Source: an uncultured Burkholderiales bacterium
GTDB lineage: Bacteria; Pseudomonadota; Gammaproteobacteria; Burkholderiales; Burkholderiaceae_C
Assembly (NCBI GenBank): GCA_903932865.1
Contig: CAIZHQ010000026.1
Coordinates: 248,001-312,000 of the forward strand
DNA: 64,000 nucleotides
Direction of reading: 5' to 3'
The notes under the pieces were generated by a model. The model made no database searches. It had not been told where the DNA came from and saw only the letters and a program-made list of their open reading frames with translations. The translations under genes were made by a program, and so were the position numbers. Positions 1 through 8,935 of the stretch are shown piece by piece (within the stretch, counting starts at the first letter, position 1; each line of letters begins with the position of its first letter).

Positions 1-1030
1 GAGAGGGCGCGGCAACAGGGGTTTGTTGCAAGCATTGATGGATGGCCTGCACCATGGCTTGGGCATCGTTGATCGGGGTGAACACCACCAGATCTTCCCA
101 ATCCGCATGTTGGCCTTGATCGGTGGCGGCTTCAGAAATCACACGCGCACCCAAAGACAGGCATTCACAAATGCGCGTACTTTCCAGCAAGGCGTTTTCG
201 TAATAGTGGATGTTGACCACCACTTTGGCATGCGCCATGGCACGCCACAAATCTTGGCCATACAAGCTGCGTTCTGCCCGCACCTCAAAGTGCTCGCCGA
301 GCACCTTGAGAAAAGCCTGTCTTCTTTTGTTTTTCAAGTCGCCATAAAACAGCACATCGCATGCGTGCGCGCTGTCTGAGTCGGCCAAAGCGCTTGAAAA
401 CTCAGCACCAGGGTGGTTGGGCACCGGCGACAAGGGCACATGAAAAAGCATGTCGGCGGGTAGGCCTTGCTGGATCAAAAACTGGATGTTTTGCGCCGAG
501 TAATCAAAAACCGCCACCGAGTTGTAAAGGATGTTCAGGTACTCGGGGGTGAACCATCGAGGATGGACCGATTGCTCCATTTGAAAAACGATGCGTTTTT
601 CGCGTGGCGGCAAATGCGAAAACATTTGTGGGCAAATGACCAGGTACATGTCTTCAGGAAAGGCATCGGGCATCTCGTGGTCGATGTGCACCGCAAAACC
701 CCAAGCGTGTGCATGGGTCTGCAAGGCGTGCGCCACAAAAGCGGTGGCGCGTGTGCACACGATGCGCAGCGAGCTTGCAGAGCCCAAGCTTTTTTGATCA
801 ACAATGCGTTGGCGGCGCAAAGGCCAATCGTTCGAGGATGACGGTGCTGGGTTTTGCAAGGCCAGACTCCGCCACGCACGAAAAGCCGGGTGAATGTCTC
901 CTGCAGGCGGGCAAACCCATCGTTTGAACAGGGGGCGGGGCGCCAATTGCGCGTCAAACACCAGCGATGTCAACCAGCCACGCGGCTTGCCGTTGGCATG
1001 AAAACCTATTTTTTTCAGCGGATGGGTCAT
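1..1030 (-). CDS. Glycosyltransferase family 1 (CgeB-like), 3' end off the window
   Basis: The minus-strand frame is open from an ATG at 1030 to the left edge (343 codons) with no stop, so the C-terminus is missing. The N-terminal third is variable; the rest has the look of a CgeB-type GT-B transferase: a stretch ending in FQMEQSVHPRWF, then DVLFYGDLKNKRR, which resembles the linker before the nucleotide-sugar domain, then VVVNIHYYENALLESTRICE and CLSLGARVISE, which match the C-terminal donor-binding helix of glycosyl transferase group 1 proteins (conserved Glu in the E-x7-E style region). No signal peptide, so cytosolic. Substrate unknown. The frame is supported by codon use; the family call is by motif resemblance only. 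Confidence 0.7.
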   Translation of the reverse strand, partial: MTHPLKKIGFHANGKPRGWLTSLVFDAQLAPRPLFKRWVCPPAGDIHPAFRAWRSLALQNPAPSSSNDWPLRRQRIVDQKSLGSASSLRIVCTRATAFVAHALQTHAHAWGFAVHIDHEMPDAFPEDMYLVICPQMFSHLPPREKRIVFQMEQSVHPRWFTPEYLNILYNSVAVFDYSAQNIQFLIQQGLPADMLFHVPLSPVPNHPGAEFSSALADSDSAHACDVLFYGDLKNKRRQAFLKVLGEHFEVRAERSLYGQDLWRAMAHAKVVVNIHYYENALLESTRICECLSLGARVISEAATDQGQHADWEDLVVFTPINDAQAMVQAIHQCLQQTPVAAPS

Positions 1031-1066
1031 GATTTCTGTCAAGCATACGCACAAAAATAGGCTTGA

Positions 1067-1082
1067 GTTGTCGTCAGACAAC
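1067..1082 (-). terminator. Small hairpin downstream of the photolyase gene
   Basis: GTTGTC and GACAAC form a 6-bp stem with a 4-nt loop; read on the minus strand it is followed a few bases later by a CTATTTTTG stretch. It lies between the photolyase stop and the glycosyltransferase start. The stem is short, so this may be only a weak terminator. Confidence 0.3.
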
Positions 1083-1151
1083 CCGTTGTTGAACCGAGGG
1101 GTGTGACTACCCCAAGGACCCCGGTGCCAACGCAGGGCTTGTACACGCCAT

Positions 1152-2690
1152 TCACAACCGATCCAAGCCATCCCGACTCGTGTCCGCTTGCGCTCGGATC
1201 TGCGCCTTGTCGTCCTCGCTCATGCGGACCACATGCTTGACCATGAGTGCGGTGCGTGGGTTATGCGCAAAGTCCTGCTCGTGGCGGATCAGAAAATCCC
1301 AGTACAACGTGGTCATGGGGCAGGCATTCTGGCCGATGCGTTGATCGGGTTGGTAGCGACAGCCTTTGCAATAGTTGCTCATGCGGCTGATGTACTGGCC
1401 GCTGGCCACATAAGGCTTGCTGGTGAAGCGCCCGCCGTTGGCGTGCAAGGCCATCCCGAGGGTGTTGGGCGTCTCCACCCATTCCACCGCGTCCACGTAC
1501 ATGGCGCGGTACCAGGCGCTGACCTGTTGCGGCGATAGGCCGGCCAGCACCGCAAATTGCCCGGTGACCATGAGGCGCTGAATGTGGTGGGCATAGCCAT
1601 GTTGTAGGCTTTGGCCAATCGTGGCTTGCATGCAGGCCATGTGCGTCTTGCCCGTCCAGTACCAAGCGGGCAGGTCGCGCGTGTGGCCGTAATGGTTGGC
1701 CTCGGCCATGTGCGGCATGTCCAGCCAGTAAACCCCGCGAATGAATTCGCGCCAGCCCAGCACCTGGCGTATGAAGCCCTCGACGCTGGCCAGTGGCAAG
1801 CCGCGTGCGTGGTAAGCCTGCTCGGCTGCCGCGATCACTTCGCGTGGATGCAGCAAATGCAGGTTCAGGCTGCTGCCCACCAGCGCGTGCCAGCCAAAGG
1901 GCAAGGTGGTCCACATGGCGTCTTGCCAAGCGCCGAAGTTTTCGAGGCGCTGGTCCACAAAGTGCTGTAGCGCCACCAGCGCGTCTTCACGGGTCACGGG
2001 CCAGGCAAAATGGTCCAGCGTGCCCGGGTGTTGGGCAAAGCGTTCACGGACCAATGCGATGACGTCTTGCGTGACGCGGTCAGGCGCAAAACGTGCTGGC
2101 GGCGGCACGGTGCCCGGGCCTTTGGCACCGAAGCCTTTTCGGTTCTCGGCGTCAAAGTTCCATTGCCCACCCACCGGGTCCTTGCCCGCCATCAGTACGC
2201 CGTGGCGTTTGCGCATCTCGCGGTAAAAGAATTCCATGCGCAGCTCTTTTTTGTTGCTCGCCCACTTGGCAAATTCGGCGCGGCTGCAGAAAAAGTGGGT
2301 GTCGGCCACCCAGCGCAGCGGCACTTGGGCTTGTTCTGCCGCCTCCTCGATCAGCCTTTCCATGCGCCAGGCCCCAGCCTCCAGCACCAGCAGGGCTTGG
2401 GGCTGCAATCTGTGCAGAGCGTGGATCAGTCGGCCGGAAAAGCCGTCAGGCTGATGCTCATCGTCCAGCCGCAGGTAAGTGCAGGGCCAGCGCAGGCGAT
2501 GCGCCTCGTTGGCAAAATGCCGCATGCCCGACAAGAAAATCGCGATCCGTGCAGGGTGGTTCCAGACCTCGGTGGCTTCGCTGTCGGCTTCGATCATCAA
2601 CAACTGGTCTTGCGCCGGGTCAAAGTCGGCCAGTGCAGGGCTGTCCCAGCCAAGTTGGTCGCCCAGCACCAACACCAGGTGGCGGGTCAT
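1152..2690 (-). CDS. FeS-type cryptochrome/(6-4) photolyase family protein (DPRP)
   Basis: 512 residues, the usual size for the deoxyribodipyrimidine photolyase-related (PF04244) family, the prokaryotic FeS-BCP/PhrB-CryB group. The N-terminus MTRHLVLVLGDQLGWDSPAL is the typical start of the antenna-binding domain. The C-terminal FAD half has four cysteines in the pattern expected for the [4Fe-4S] cluster: one in HMACMQAT (about residue 353), two in CKGC (about 439 and 442) and one in NACP (about 455). Homologues repair (6-4) photoproducts or act as blue-light receptors. It overlaps the DUF2256 gene by four bases (ATGA), so the two are co-translated, and both diverge from the peroxidase-lipid operon. 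Confidence 0.93.
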   Translation of the reverse strand: MTRHLVLVLGDQLGWDSPALADFDPAQDQLLMIEADSEATEVWNHPARIAIFLSGMRHFANEAHRLRWPCTYLRLDDEHQPDGFSGRLIHALHRLQPQALLVLEAGAWRMERLIEEAAEQAQVPLRWVADTHFFCSRAEFAKWASNKKELRMEFFYREMRKRHGVLMAGKDPVGGQWNFDAENRKGFGAKGPGTVPPPARFAPDRVTQDVIALVRERFAQHPGTLDHFAWPVTREDALVALQHFVDQRLENFGAWQDAMWTTLPFGWHALVGSSLNLHLLHPREVIAAAEQAYHARGLPLASVEGFIRQVLGWREFIRGVYWLDMPHMAEANHYGHTRDLPAWYWTGKTHMACMQATIGQSLQHGYAHHIQRLMVTGQFAVLAGLSPQQVSAWYRAMYVDAVEWVETPNTLGMALHANGGRFTSKPYVASGQYISRMSNYCKGCRYQPDQRIGQNACPMTTLYWDFLIRHEQDFAHNPRTALMVKHVVRMSEDDKAQIRAQADTSRDGLDRL

Positions 2691-2884
2691 GCCGATGCCT
2701 TGAGTGAAAGCCCTGAGTTGAAAGGCGCCCGGGATTTGTCAGCGCGACAGCGTTCGCTGCAATACAAAACGCTGTCCCAGTTCTTGGCCCAGCTTTTGCG
2801 CCACACCATGGCGCGGCCGCAAACCGCGCACGGCTTTTGCGGCAAACTTTGTTTGTTCCCTTTGAATCCCGGGGTTTTGGGCAT
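2687..2884 (-). CDS. DUF2256 small zinc-ribbon-like protein
   Basis: 65 residues from the ATG at 2884; a longer in-frame start exists but adds 22 residues unlike the family. Two cysteine pairs (CAVC and, about 20 residues on, CSERC) with the conserved block RKSWAKNWDSVLYCSERCR identify DUF2256, a family commonly found beside FeS photolyases and in singlet-oxygen/light regulons. Function is not known; the cysteines suggest metal binding. The stop overlaps the photolyase start, which makes this the first gene of a two-gene transcript. Confidence 0.88.
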   Translation of the reverse strand: MPKTPGFKGNKQSLPQKPCAVCGRAMVWRKSWAKNWDSVLYCSERCRADKSRAPFNSGLSLKASA

Positions 2885-2971
2885 GTGTATCTCCAATGGG
2901 CCGAGGGTGGCGTGACAATAGATCCAAACAAGTTTAAACTGATCAGTCACAAAATGGATTTAAAAGTGCAA

Positions 2972-3577
2972 ATGAATCACGCTTGGGTAAAACAATGGGG
3001 AGACCACCTGGCGCTGGCCATGTTGGCCGCTGTGCTGAGCTTGGGTTTTGAGATGGCGCAAGCCAGCACACAAACGGCTGTTCAGGCGCCCGCCTGCCCT
3101 GCCATCCTGAACCACAGCTTTGACCGACTGCAAGACGAAAAGCCGCAGTCACTCTGTCAGTACGCGGGCAAGGTGGTGCTGGTGGTCAACACCGCAAGTT
3201 TTTGCGGTTTCACCTCGCAATACAAAGGCCTGGAAACGCTGAATACCCAATACAAAGACCGTGGTTTGGTGGTGCTGGGCTTTCCTTCGAACGACTTTTC
3301 TCAGGAAAAAGGCAGCAACAAAGACATCGCCGCCTTTTGCGAAAGCACTTTCGGCGTGAAGTTCCCGATGTTCACCAAAACTCAGGTCACGGGCGATGGT
3401 GCCGCGCCCTTGTTCAAACAGCTGACGGCGCAAACCGGCCAAAAACCCCGCTGGAACTTCCACAAATACCTGATTGGCCGCGACGGCAAGGTCATAGACC
3501 AGTACAGCAGCATGACGGGGCCGGAAAGCAAAACCCTGCTGTCCGCCATCGACAAAGCGCTGAAGGCCACACCATGA
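2972..3577 (+). CDS. Glutathione peroxidase-like thiol peroxidase, exported
   Basis: 201 residues from the ATG at 2972; the first 31 or so residues form a signal peptide (hydrophobic LALAMLAAVLSLGF, cleavage near AQAS). The peroxidatic cysteine is C78 in NTASFCGFTSQYKGLE, the bacterial Cys form of the Sec site. The second motif is FPSNDFSQEKGSN, where most homologues have FPCNQFG-QEPGSN, so the usual NQF is NDF here and the resolving-type cysteine of that motif is Ser. The WNFHKYLI motif with catalytic Trp and Asn is intact. It would reduce peroxides in the periplasm. The stop overlaps the next start (ATGA), making it the first gene of the lipid operon. Confidence 0.88.
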   Translation: MNHAWVKQWGDHLALAMLAAVLSLGFEMAQASTQTAVQAPACPAILNHSFDRLQDEKPQSLCQYAGKVVLVVNTASFCGFTSQYKGLETLNTQYKDRGLVVLGFPSNDFSQEKGSNKDIAAFCESTFGVKFPMFTKTQVTGDGAAPLFKQLTAQTGQKPRWNFHKYLIGRDGKVIDQYSSMTGPESKTLLSAIDKALKATP

Positions 3578-4902
3578 GCCGGCGCATGAAACTGGCCATC
3601 GTGGGTTCGGGCATTTCCGGCCTGGCGGTGGCACACACGCTGCAAAACTTCGCCGACATCACTGTTTTTGAGGCGGGCGACTATTTTGGCGGCCACACCC
3701 ACACGGTCGACATCACACTGCCCACGCCGCAAGGCCCCATCACCCACGGGGTAGACACGGGTTTTTTGGTGTTCAACGAACGCACTTACCCCAACTTGAT
3801 CAACCTGTTTGGTGAACTGCAGGTCGAAACCGCGCCGTCCAACATGTCTTTTTCGGTCAAGGTGCCGGGGGCGGTGAATGGTAAGACGCTGGAGTGGAGC
3901 GGCACCGACCTGAGCAGCGTCTTCGCCCAGCGCAGCAACCTGGTCAACCCACGGTTTTGGCGCATGTTGGCCGATGTGATGCGCTTCAATGCGCTGTGCA
4001 CAAGCATCGCCAATGCCCAGCGCGAACAAGACCTGCAGCAGCCGCTGGTCGAGTTTTTGTGCACGCACAAGTTCAGCGAGTCTTTTCGCGACTGGTATTT
4101 CTTGCCCATGCTGGGCTGTATCTGGAGTTGCCCGACCGACCAGATGCTGCAATTTCCGGTGGCCACCATGATCCGGTTTTGCCACAACCACGGCCTGATC
4201 CAGGTGACCAACCGCCCGCAATGGTTCAGCGTGGTGGGGGGTGCACGCCATTACGTTGAGAAAATTCTGGCGGGCGTACACGACAAGCGGCTGAACACCC
4301 CGGTGCGCCTGATCGAGCGCGACGCGCAAGGCGTGCGCATCATCACCGACGGCCATGCCGAGCGTTTTGACGAAGTGGTGATCGCCACCCACACCGACCA
4401 GGCGCTGGGCCTGCTGCGCGAGCCCTCGGGTGAGGAGCGCAAGGTGTTGGGCGACATCCGTTACCAAGACAACCTGGCCGTGCTGCACACCGATGCCCGC
4501 GTTTTGCCGGCCAACCCCAAGGCCTGGGCCGCTTGGAATTACGAGCGCGCAGCCAGCACCGAGCGCGAGTCCTCGCGCGTGTGCCTGCATTACCTGATCA
4601 ACCTGTTGCAAATCATCCCTTTTGCCCAGCCCGTGGTGGTGTCGCTCAACCCATTGCAGCCGATTGATCCGGCGACCATCTTGGGTGAATACGACTACGC
4701 GCACCCGGTGTTTGACCTCAAAGCGATTGACGCGCAAAAACGCGTGCCTTTGCTGCAAGGCCAGCACCACACTTGGTATGCCGGGGCCTGGACGGGTTAC
4801 GGTTTTCACGAAGACGGCCTCAAGTCGGGCCTGCAAGTGGGCCGCGCCTTGCTCAAACACATCCACGAGCAAGGCGGCCTTCAGGAAAAACTGGCCGCAT
4901 GA
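3574..4902 (+). CDS. FAD-dependent amine oxidase-like protein (lipid-cluster oxidoreductase)
   Basis: 442 residues. A Rossmann FAD motif (GSGISG, residues 11-16) at the N-terminus is followed by the flavin amine oxidase fold, with VFEAGDYFGGHTHTVD in the second dinucleotide-binding segment. It starts on the ATG that overlaps the peroxidase stop and ends on an ATGA overlap with the DUF1365 gene, so translation is coupled. In many proteobacteria this oxidoreductase, DUF1365 and a CFA-type methyltransferase form a conserved trio within light or singlet-oxygen regulons. From memory, relatives in alphaproteobacteria take part in furan or methylated fatty acid synthesis, so acting on phospholipid acyl chains is an inference from context. 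Confidence 0.87.
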   Translation: MSRRMKLAIVGSGISGLAVAHTLQNFADITVFEAGDYFGGHTHTVDITLPTPQGPITHGVDTGFLVFNERTYPNLINLFGELQVETAPSNMSFSVKVPGAVNGKTLEWSGTDLSSVFAQRSNLVNPRFWRMLADVMRFNALCTSIANAQREQDLQQPLVEFLCTHKFSESFRDWYFLPMLGCIWSCPTDQMLQFPVATMIRFCHNHGLIQVTNRPQWFSVVGGARHYVEKILAGVHDKRLNTPVRLIERDAQGVRIITDGHAERFDEVVIATHTDQALGLLREPSGEERKVLGDIRYQDNLAVLHTDARVLPANPKAWAAWNYERAASTERESSRVCLHYLINLLQIIPFAQPVVVSLNPLQPIDPATILGEYDYAHPVFDLKAIDAQKRVPLLQGQHHTWYAGAWTGYGFHEDGLKSGLQVGRALLKHIHEQGGLQEKLAA

Positions 4903-5675
4903 GCTCAGCCACTGCGCTCATCGGTTGGGGCCAAGTGCGCCATACGCGCCACCGCCCAGCGCACCACGCGTTCGTCTATCCGACCGCTTTTTTGATGCTG
5001 CCCATGCGCAGCTTGCAAGCGGGTGTGTGCCGCACCGATTTGGCCATCAACCGCCGCGCTTGGTTTGCCTTTCACGATGCCGACCACGGCGATGGCCGAC
5101 CGGCAGACCAAGGTGGGGCCCTGGCTTGGCTGGACGAGCTGTTGTACAAAGAAGGCATCCAGGACGCCGCAGGCGAGGTCTGGTTACAGGCCTTTCCGCG
5201 AGTGCTGGGCCATGCTTTCAAGCCCGTGAGCTTCTGGTTTGCCCACCGCGTCAATGGCAGCTTGGCGGCCATCGTGGCCGAGGTGAACAACACCTTTGGC
5301 GAGCGGCATTGCTACCTGCTGCCCGAGCCGCAATACGGTCAAACGATTTTGGCCAACAAGGTGTTCCACGTTTCCCCCTTTTGCGATGTGCAAGGCCAAT
5401 ACCGCTTTCGCTTCATGCGTGTGACACACGCAGGACAAGACCGCATCGTGGCGCGTGTGGACCATGCCGACGCCGATGGCCCCTTGATCGACACCAGTTG
5501 GAGTGGCGTGCTCGAGCCCGCTACGGCTGCCGCTTTGCGCCGCGTGATGTGGCGCTATCCGCTGCTCACAATGGGGGTGGTGGCCCGCATCCACTGGCAT
5601 GCGCTTTTGCTGTGGCTGAAAAAAGTACCGTTTTGGCGCAAGCCAGAGCCGCCCCGCGAATTTGTGACCCGATGA
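4899..5675 (+). CDS. DUF1365 domain-containing protein
   Basis: 258 residues, start on the ATG overlapping the preceding stop. Diagnostic DUF1365 blocks are GQVRHTRHRPAHHAFVYP at the N-terminus, FGYRP-like FKPVSFWFAHR in the centre, EVNNTFGERHCYLLP, and KVFHVSPFCDVQGQYRFRF. No enzyme activity is established for the family. It occurs almost always between the FAD amine oxidase and the CFA-like methyltransferase, as here, which points to a shared acyl-chain modification. No signal peptide; the C-terminal segment is hydrophobic and basic and could associate with the membrane. Confidence 0.9.
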   Translation: MSSATALIGWGQVRHTRHRPAHHAFVYPTAFLMLPMRSLQAGVCRTDLAINRRAWFAFHDADHGDGRPADQGGALAWLDELLYKEGIQDAAGEVWLQAFPRVLGHAFKPVSFWFAHRVNGSLAAIVAEVNNTFGERHCYLLPEPQYGQTILANKVFHVSPFCDVQGQYRFRFMRVTHAGQDRIVARVDHADADGPLIDTSWSGVLEPATAAALRRVMWRYPLLTMGVVARIHWHALLLWLKKVPFWRKPEPPREFVTR

Positions 5676-6946
5676 ACACTGGACCCCACCGGATGCCGCC
5701 CTCCATGAAGACTGCCGACAATGCCCAAGCCTTGGGCCACCGCACCACCAGCATTTCGCACGCCAGCCTGCCCAAGGCCGCTGCACGTCTGCTCAGCCTG
5801 TTGACGCGCCTGAAAATTGGCACGCTCACGGTGCATGCGCCCGATGGCAACAACCAGGTTTTTGGCACGCACGAGGCCCCATTTGCAGCTTTGCACATTC
5901 ACCGCTGGGACATGTGCGCCGAGGTGCTCAAGTCCGGGGACATTGGTTTTGCCGAGGGCTACATGGCGGGCGACTGGACCACGCCCGATTTGGCCGCCCT
6001 GCTGCGCCTGACCATTGCCAACCGTGACCACATTGAAAGCGCCATTTACGGCCATTGGCTGGGGCGTTTGTTCTACCGCATCAAGCACCTGCTCAACCGG
6101 AATAACCGGACGAACAGCCGCAAAAACATCCACGCCCATTACGACTTGGGCAACGCCTTCTATGAGCTGTGGCTGGACGGCACGATGAACTACTCATCGG
6201 CCTGGTTTGAAGGCGATCACAGCCAAGACATGGCCGAGGCCCAAAAAGCCAAAGTGCGCCGAGCCCTGCGCATGGTGAACGCCCAGCCAGGCGACCGCGT
6301 GCTGGAGATCGGTTGCGGCTGGGGCGCTTTGGCCGAAGCGGCCACCACCGAGTTTGGTGCGCACATCACGGGTGTGACCCTGTCCACCGAGCAGCTGGCT
6401 TTTGCCAACGCCCGCATGCAATCGCATGGCGTGCAGACACGCGCTGATTTGCGACTGCAAGATTACCGCGACATCAGCGATGGGCCTTACGACGCGGTGT
6501 GCTCGATCGAGATGATCGAGGCGGTCGGCCAGGAATACTGGCCCACTTACTTTCAGACCATCAGCCGCATGCTCAAACCCGGTGGCCGTGCCTGCGTGCA
6601 GAGCATTACGATCGATGACCGGTTTTTTGAGCGTTACTTGCAATCGACCGATTTCATTCAGCAGTACATCTTTCCGGGCGGTTGTTTGCCCAGTCCCGGC
6701 GAGTTCCGCAAACAAGCGCAAGCTGCTGGCCTACAGGTGGTCGATGAGCTGAACTTCGGCCCCGATTACGCTGAAACCCTGCGCCGTTGGCGCGAGAGCT
6801 TCATGTCACAGCTGAGCACCGTGCGAGCGCTGAAATTTGACGACCGCTTCATCCGTTTGTGGTCCTTTTATTTGGCGTATTGCGAAGCGGCGTTCGATGA
6901 GGCCAACATCGACGTGGTTCAGTTCACTTTGGCCAAGCCCAGCTAA
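5672..6946 (+). CDS. CFA-synthase-family SAM-dependent methyltransferase with altered active site
   Basis: 424 residues from the ATG at 5672 (ATGA overlap with DUF1365); ATGs at 5693 and 5705 are alternatives. The SAM motif VLEIGCGWGAL lies at about 210-220 and is followed by GVTLSTEQ, QDYRD and YIFPGGCLPS, all typical of cyclopropane-fatty-acyl-phospholipid synthases. Two positions that bind bicarbonate in E. coli Cfa appear replaced: Cys139 aligns with Ser176 (YSSAW instead of YSCAY) and the His266 region (LHTIG) reads VQSIT; the Glu239 equivalent (E283 in MIEAVG) is kept. It probably methylates unsaturated acyl chains of membrane phospholipid; whether a cyclopropane ring is formed is doubtful. 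Confidence 0.88.
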   Translation: MNTGPHRMPPSMKTADNAQALGHRTTSISHASLPKAAARLLSLLTRLKIGTLTVHAPDGNNQVFGTHEAPFAALHIHRWDMCAEVLKSGDIGFAEGYMAGDWTTPDLAALLRLTIANRDHIESAIYGHWLGRLFYRIKHLLNRNNRTNSRKNIHAHYDLGNAFYELWLDGTMNYSSAWFEGDHSQDMAEAQKAKVRRALRMVNAQPGDRVLEIGCGWGALAEAATTEFGAHITGVTLSTEQLAFANARMQSHGVQTRADLRLQDYRDISDGPYDAVCSIEMIEAVGQEYWPTYFQTISRMLKPGGRACVQSITIDDRFFERYLQSTDFIQQYIFPGGCLPSPGEFRKQAQAAGLQVVDELNFGPDYAETLRRWRESFMSQLSTVRALKFDDRFIRLWSFYLAYCEAAFDEANIDVVQFTLAKPS

Positions 6947-6951
6947 TTCCC

Positions 6952-7566
6952 ATGTTCAACTCACTGACAATCCGCACCATGTCCTGGCTGCAGCAATACG
7001 GCTGGCGACACGGTTTTTTTCTGATCTTGTGGGGTGGCCTGTTGGGTGCAGCACAAGCGCAAAGCACCAGCGTGACCAGCCCCAACGCGGCCTATAGCCG
7101 CCCCGAAGTGGCGGGCTTGGGCGGCGTGGTGCCCACCGCGCCGGTGCGTCTGCGGGTTTGGGGGTTTGAGGTGTATGACGTCCGACTGTGGACGCCCCGA
7201 GGTTTTCGGCACAGTCAGGCCATGCAACAGCCCTTTGCCCTGGAGCTGCAATACCTGCGGAAACTCGAAGGCTTGGCCATTGCCAGCCGTTCGATTGACG
7301 AGATGCGGCGTGTGGGCAGCTTCACCGATGCGCAATCACAAAGCTGGCTGGCCGCCATGCGCGAGTTGTTTCCCAACGTCAGCGCGGGTGAGCGCATCAC
7401 AGGCATCAACTTGCCCGGTGAAGGGGCCGAATTTTGGGTCAATGGTCAACGCGTCGGCATGGTTAAAGACGTGAATTTCGCACGTTTGTTTTTTGGCATC
7501 TGGCTCGACGAACGTACTTCCGAGCCCAAGATGCGTGCGCAACTGCTGCAAGGCCTGCAACCATGA
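6952..7566 (+). CDS. Chalcone isomerase-like secreted protein
   Basis: 204 residues with a signal peptide (hydrophobic FFLILWGGLLG, cleavage near AQA). The body has the pattern of the bacterial chalcone isomerase-like family (PF16036): GLGG start, VWGFEVYDVRLW, ALELQYLRKLEG and a late GEGAEFWVNGQRVG segment. Bacterial members are not flavonoid enzymes; a periplasmic fatty-acid or lipid binding role fits the fold and this lipid-modification operon. It begins five bases after the methyltransferase stop and overlaps the MFS gene by ATGA. Confidence 0.82.
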   Translation: MFNSLTIRTMSWLQQYGWRHGFFLILWGGLLGAAQAQSTSVTSPNAAYSRPEVAGLGGVVPTAPVRLRVWGFEVYDVRLWTPRGFRHSQAMQQPFALELQYLRKLEGLAIASRSIDEMRRVGSFTDAQSQSWLAAMRELFPNVSAGERITGINLPGEGAEFWVNGQRVGMVKDVNFARLFFGIWLDERTSEPKMRAQLLQGLQP

Positions 7567-8903
7567 ATGGCATGGCCCCGGTGACCCCCAGCGCTGTTCA
7601 GCGCAAGACTTCGGCCGCCTATGGCTTGCTGGGCTTGCCTTTGGCCTTTGTGGCTTTGCCGGTGTATGTGCATTTGCCCAATGTGTACGCCCAGCAGTAC
7701 GGCGTGCCCCTGGCGGCACTGGGCGCGGTGCTGCTGCTCAGCCGCAGCATCGATGCAGTGGTGGACCCGTGGCTTGGACGTTGGGGCGACAAGCTGTACC
7801 GCCACACGTGGCAGGCCGTGTGGCTGGCGGCTGTGTTGTTGGCCCTGGCCGTGGCGCTGGGTTTTGCGGCCTTGTTTTTTCCGCCTGCGGCGGCTTTGTC
7901 GCCCACGGGTTTGCTGGTGTGGGTGGGCGCAGCGCTCACGCTCAGCCACCTCGCCTACAGTGGGCTGGGCATCTTGCACCAGGCTTGGGCGGCGCGGCAA
8001 GGCGGCGGGGGCATTGCGCAAAGCCGCTGGGTGGCTTGGCGCGAAGGGTTTGCCCTGATCGGGGTGTTGCTGGCGTCTGCCCTGCCCGCGCTGTGGGGCT
8101 GGGGGCCGACCACGGCCTTGCTCGTGCTCATGCTGGCGCTGGGCTTGTTCTCTTGGCGGCGGGTTGCGCGCAGCGCTTTGGCATCGACCATCGCAGTGGT
8201 TCCAGGGCATGCAGTGGGCAGCCTTTGGCAGCCGTGGCAACACGCGGGCTTTCGCCGCTTGTTGATGGTGTTCATGCTCAATGGCCTGGCCAGCGCCGTC
8301 CCCGCCACCCTGGTGCTGTTTTTTGTGCAAGACCTGTTGCAAGCGCCCAAGGCCATGGAGCCGCTGTTCTTGGGTTTGTACTTTGCCGCTGGGGCGTTGT
8401 CGTTTCCGCTGTGGCTCAAGGTCATCGACCGCATCGGCCTGCTGCGCACCTGGGCCACAGGCATGGCCTTGTCGGTACTGGCTTTTGTGAGTGTCATCAC
8501 ACTGGGGGCAGGCGACACGACCGGGTTTTTGGTCGTGTGTGCCTTGTCGGGCATGGCGCTGGGTGCGGACCTCACGGTACCCGGTGCGTTGCTCAACCAA
8601 CTGATTGACCGCTGTGGCGAACGCGGCCGCACAGACGGGGCTTTCATGGGGTGGTGGAATCTGGCCACCAAGCTCAATTTGGCTTTGGCCGCCGGGCTGT
8701 CTTTGCCATTGCTGGGCTTGTGGGGTTATGCCCCAGGCCAGCAGGGTGCCGATGCCGTGCTGGCGTTGGGACTGGCTTATGGCCTGCTGCCGTGCGTGCT
8801 CAAGCTTCTGGCCGGACTGGCTTTGTACGCGGGGTTGATGCGTCGCTCCGATTTGATTTCGGGGGCCGCCGCAGCCCATCCTTCGGCCCACACTTCGGTT
8901 TGA
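7563..8903 (+). CDS. MFS transporter, GPH/MFS_2 (melibiose carrier-like) type
   Basis: 446 residues, about twelve hydrophobic segments. LSRSIDAVVDPWLGRWGD in the first loop is the GPH-family signature (D-A-x-x-D-P). The family couples solute movement to cations, but members inside CFA-amine oxidase clusters have no known substrate; a lipid or lysolipid cargo can be suggested only from context. Start overlaps the stop of the chalcone isomerase-like gene. Confidence 0.85.
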   Translation: MNGMAPVTPSAVQRKTSAAYGLLGLPLAFVALPVYVHLPNVYAQQYGVPLAALGAVLLLSRSIDAVVDPWLGRWGDKLYRHTWQAVWLAAVLLALAVALGFAALFFPPAAALSPTGLLVWVGAALTLSHLAYSGLGILHQAWAARQGGGGIAQSRWVAWREGFALIGVLLASALPALWGWGPTTALLVLMLALGLFSWRRVARSALASTIAVVPGHAVGSLWQPWQHAGFRRLLMVFMLNGLASAVPATLVLFFVQDLLQAPKAMEPLFLGLYFAAGALSFPLWLKVIDRIGLLRTWATGMALSVLAFVSVITLGAGDTTGFLVVCALSGMALGADLTVPGALLNQLIDRCGERGRTDGAFMGWWNLATKLNLALAAGLSLPLLGLWGYAPGQQGADAVLALGLAYGLLPCVLKLLAGLALYAGLMRRSDLISGAAAAHPSAHTSV

Positions 8904-8935
8904 GCCGCTTTGAACCCACACCACGAAAGCCCCCC

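Noticed and set aside
2885..2971. RpoE-type promoter around TGATCA between DUF2256 and the peroxidase
   Set aside because: TGATCA is present but no convincing -10 at the expected distance on either strand.
4622..5671. Upstream in-frame extension of the CFA-like gene giving an apparent 774-residue protein
   Set aside because: It would overlap two well-supported genes in another frame; the ATGA overlap at 5672 is the natural start.
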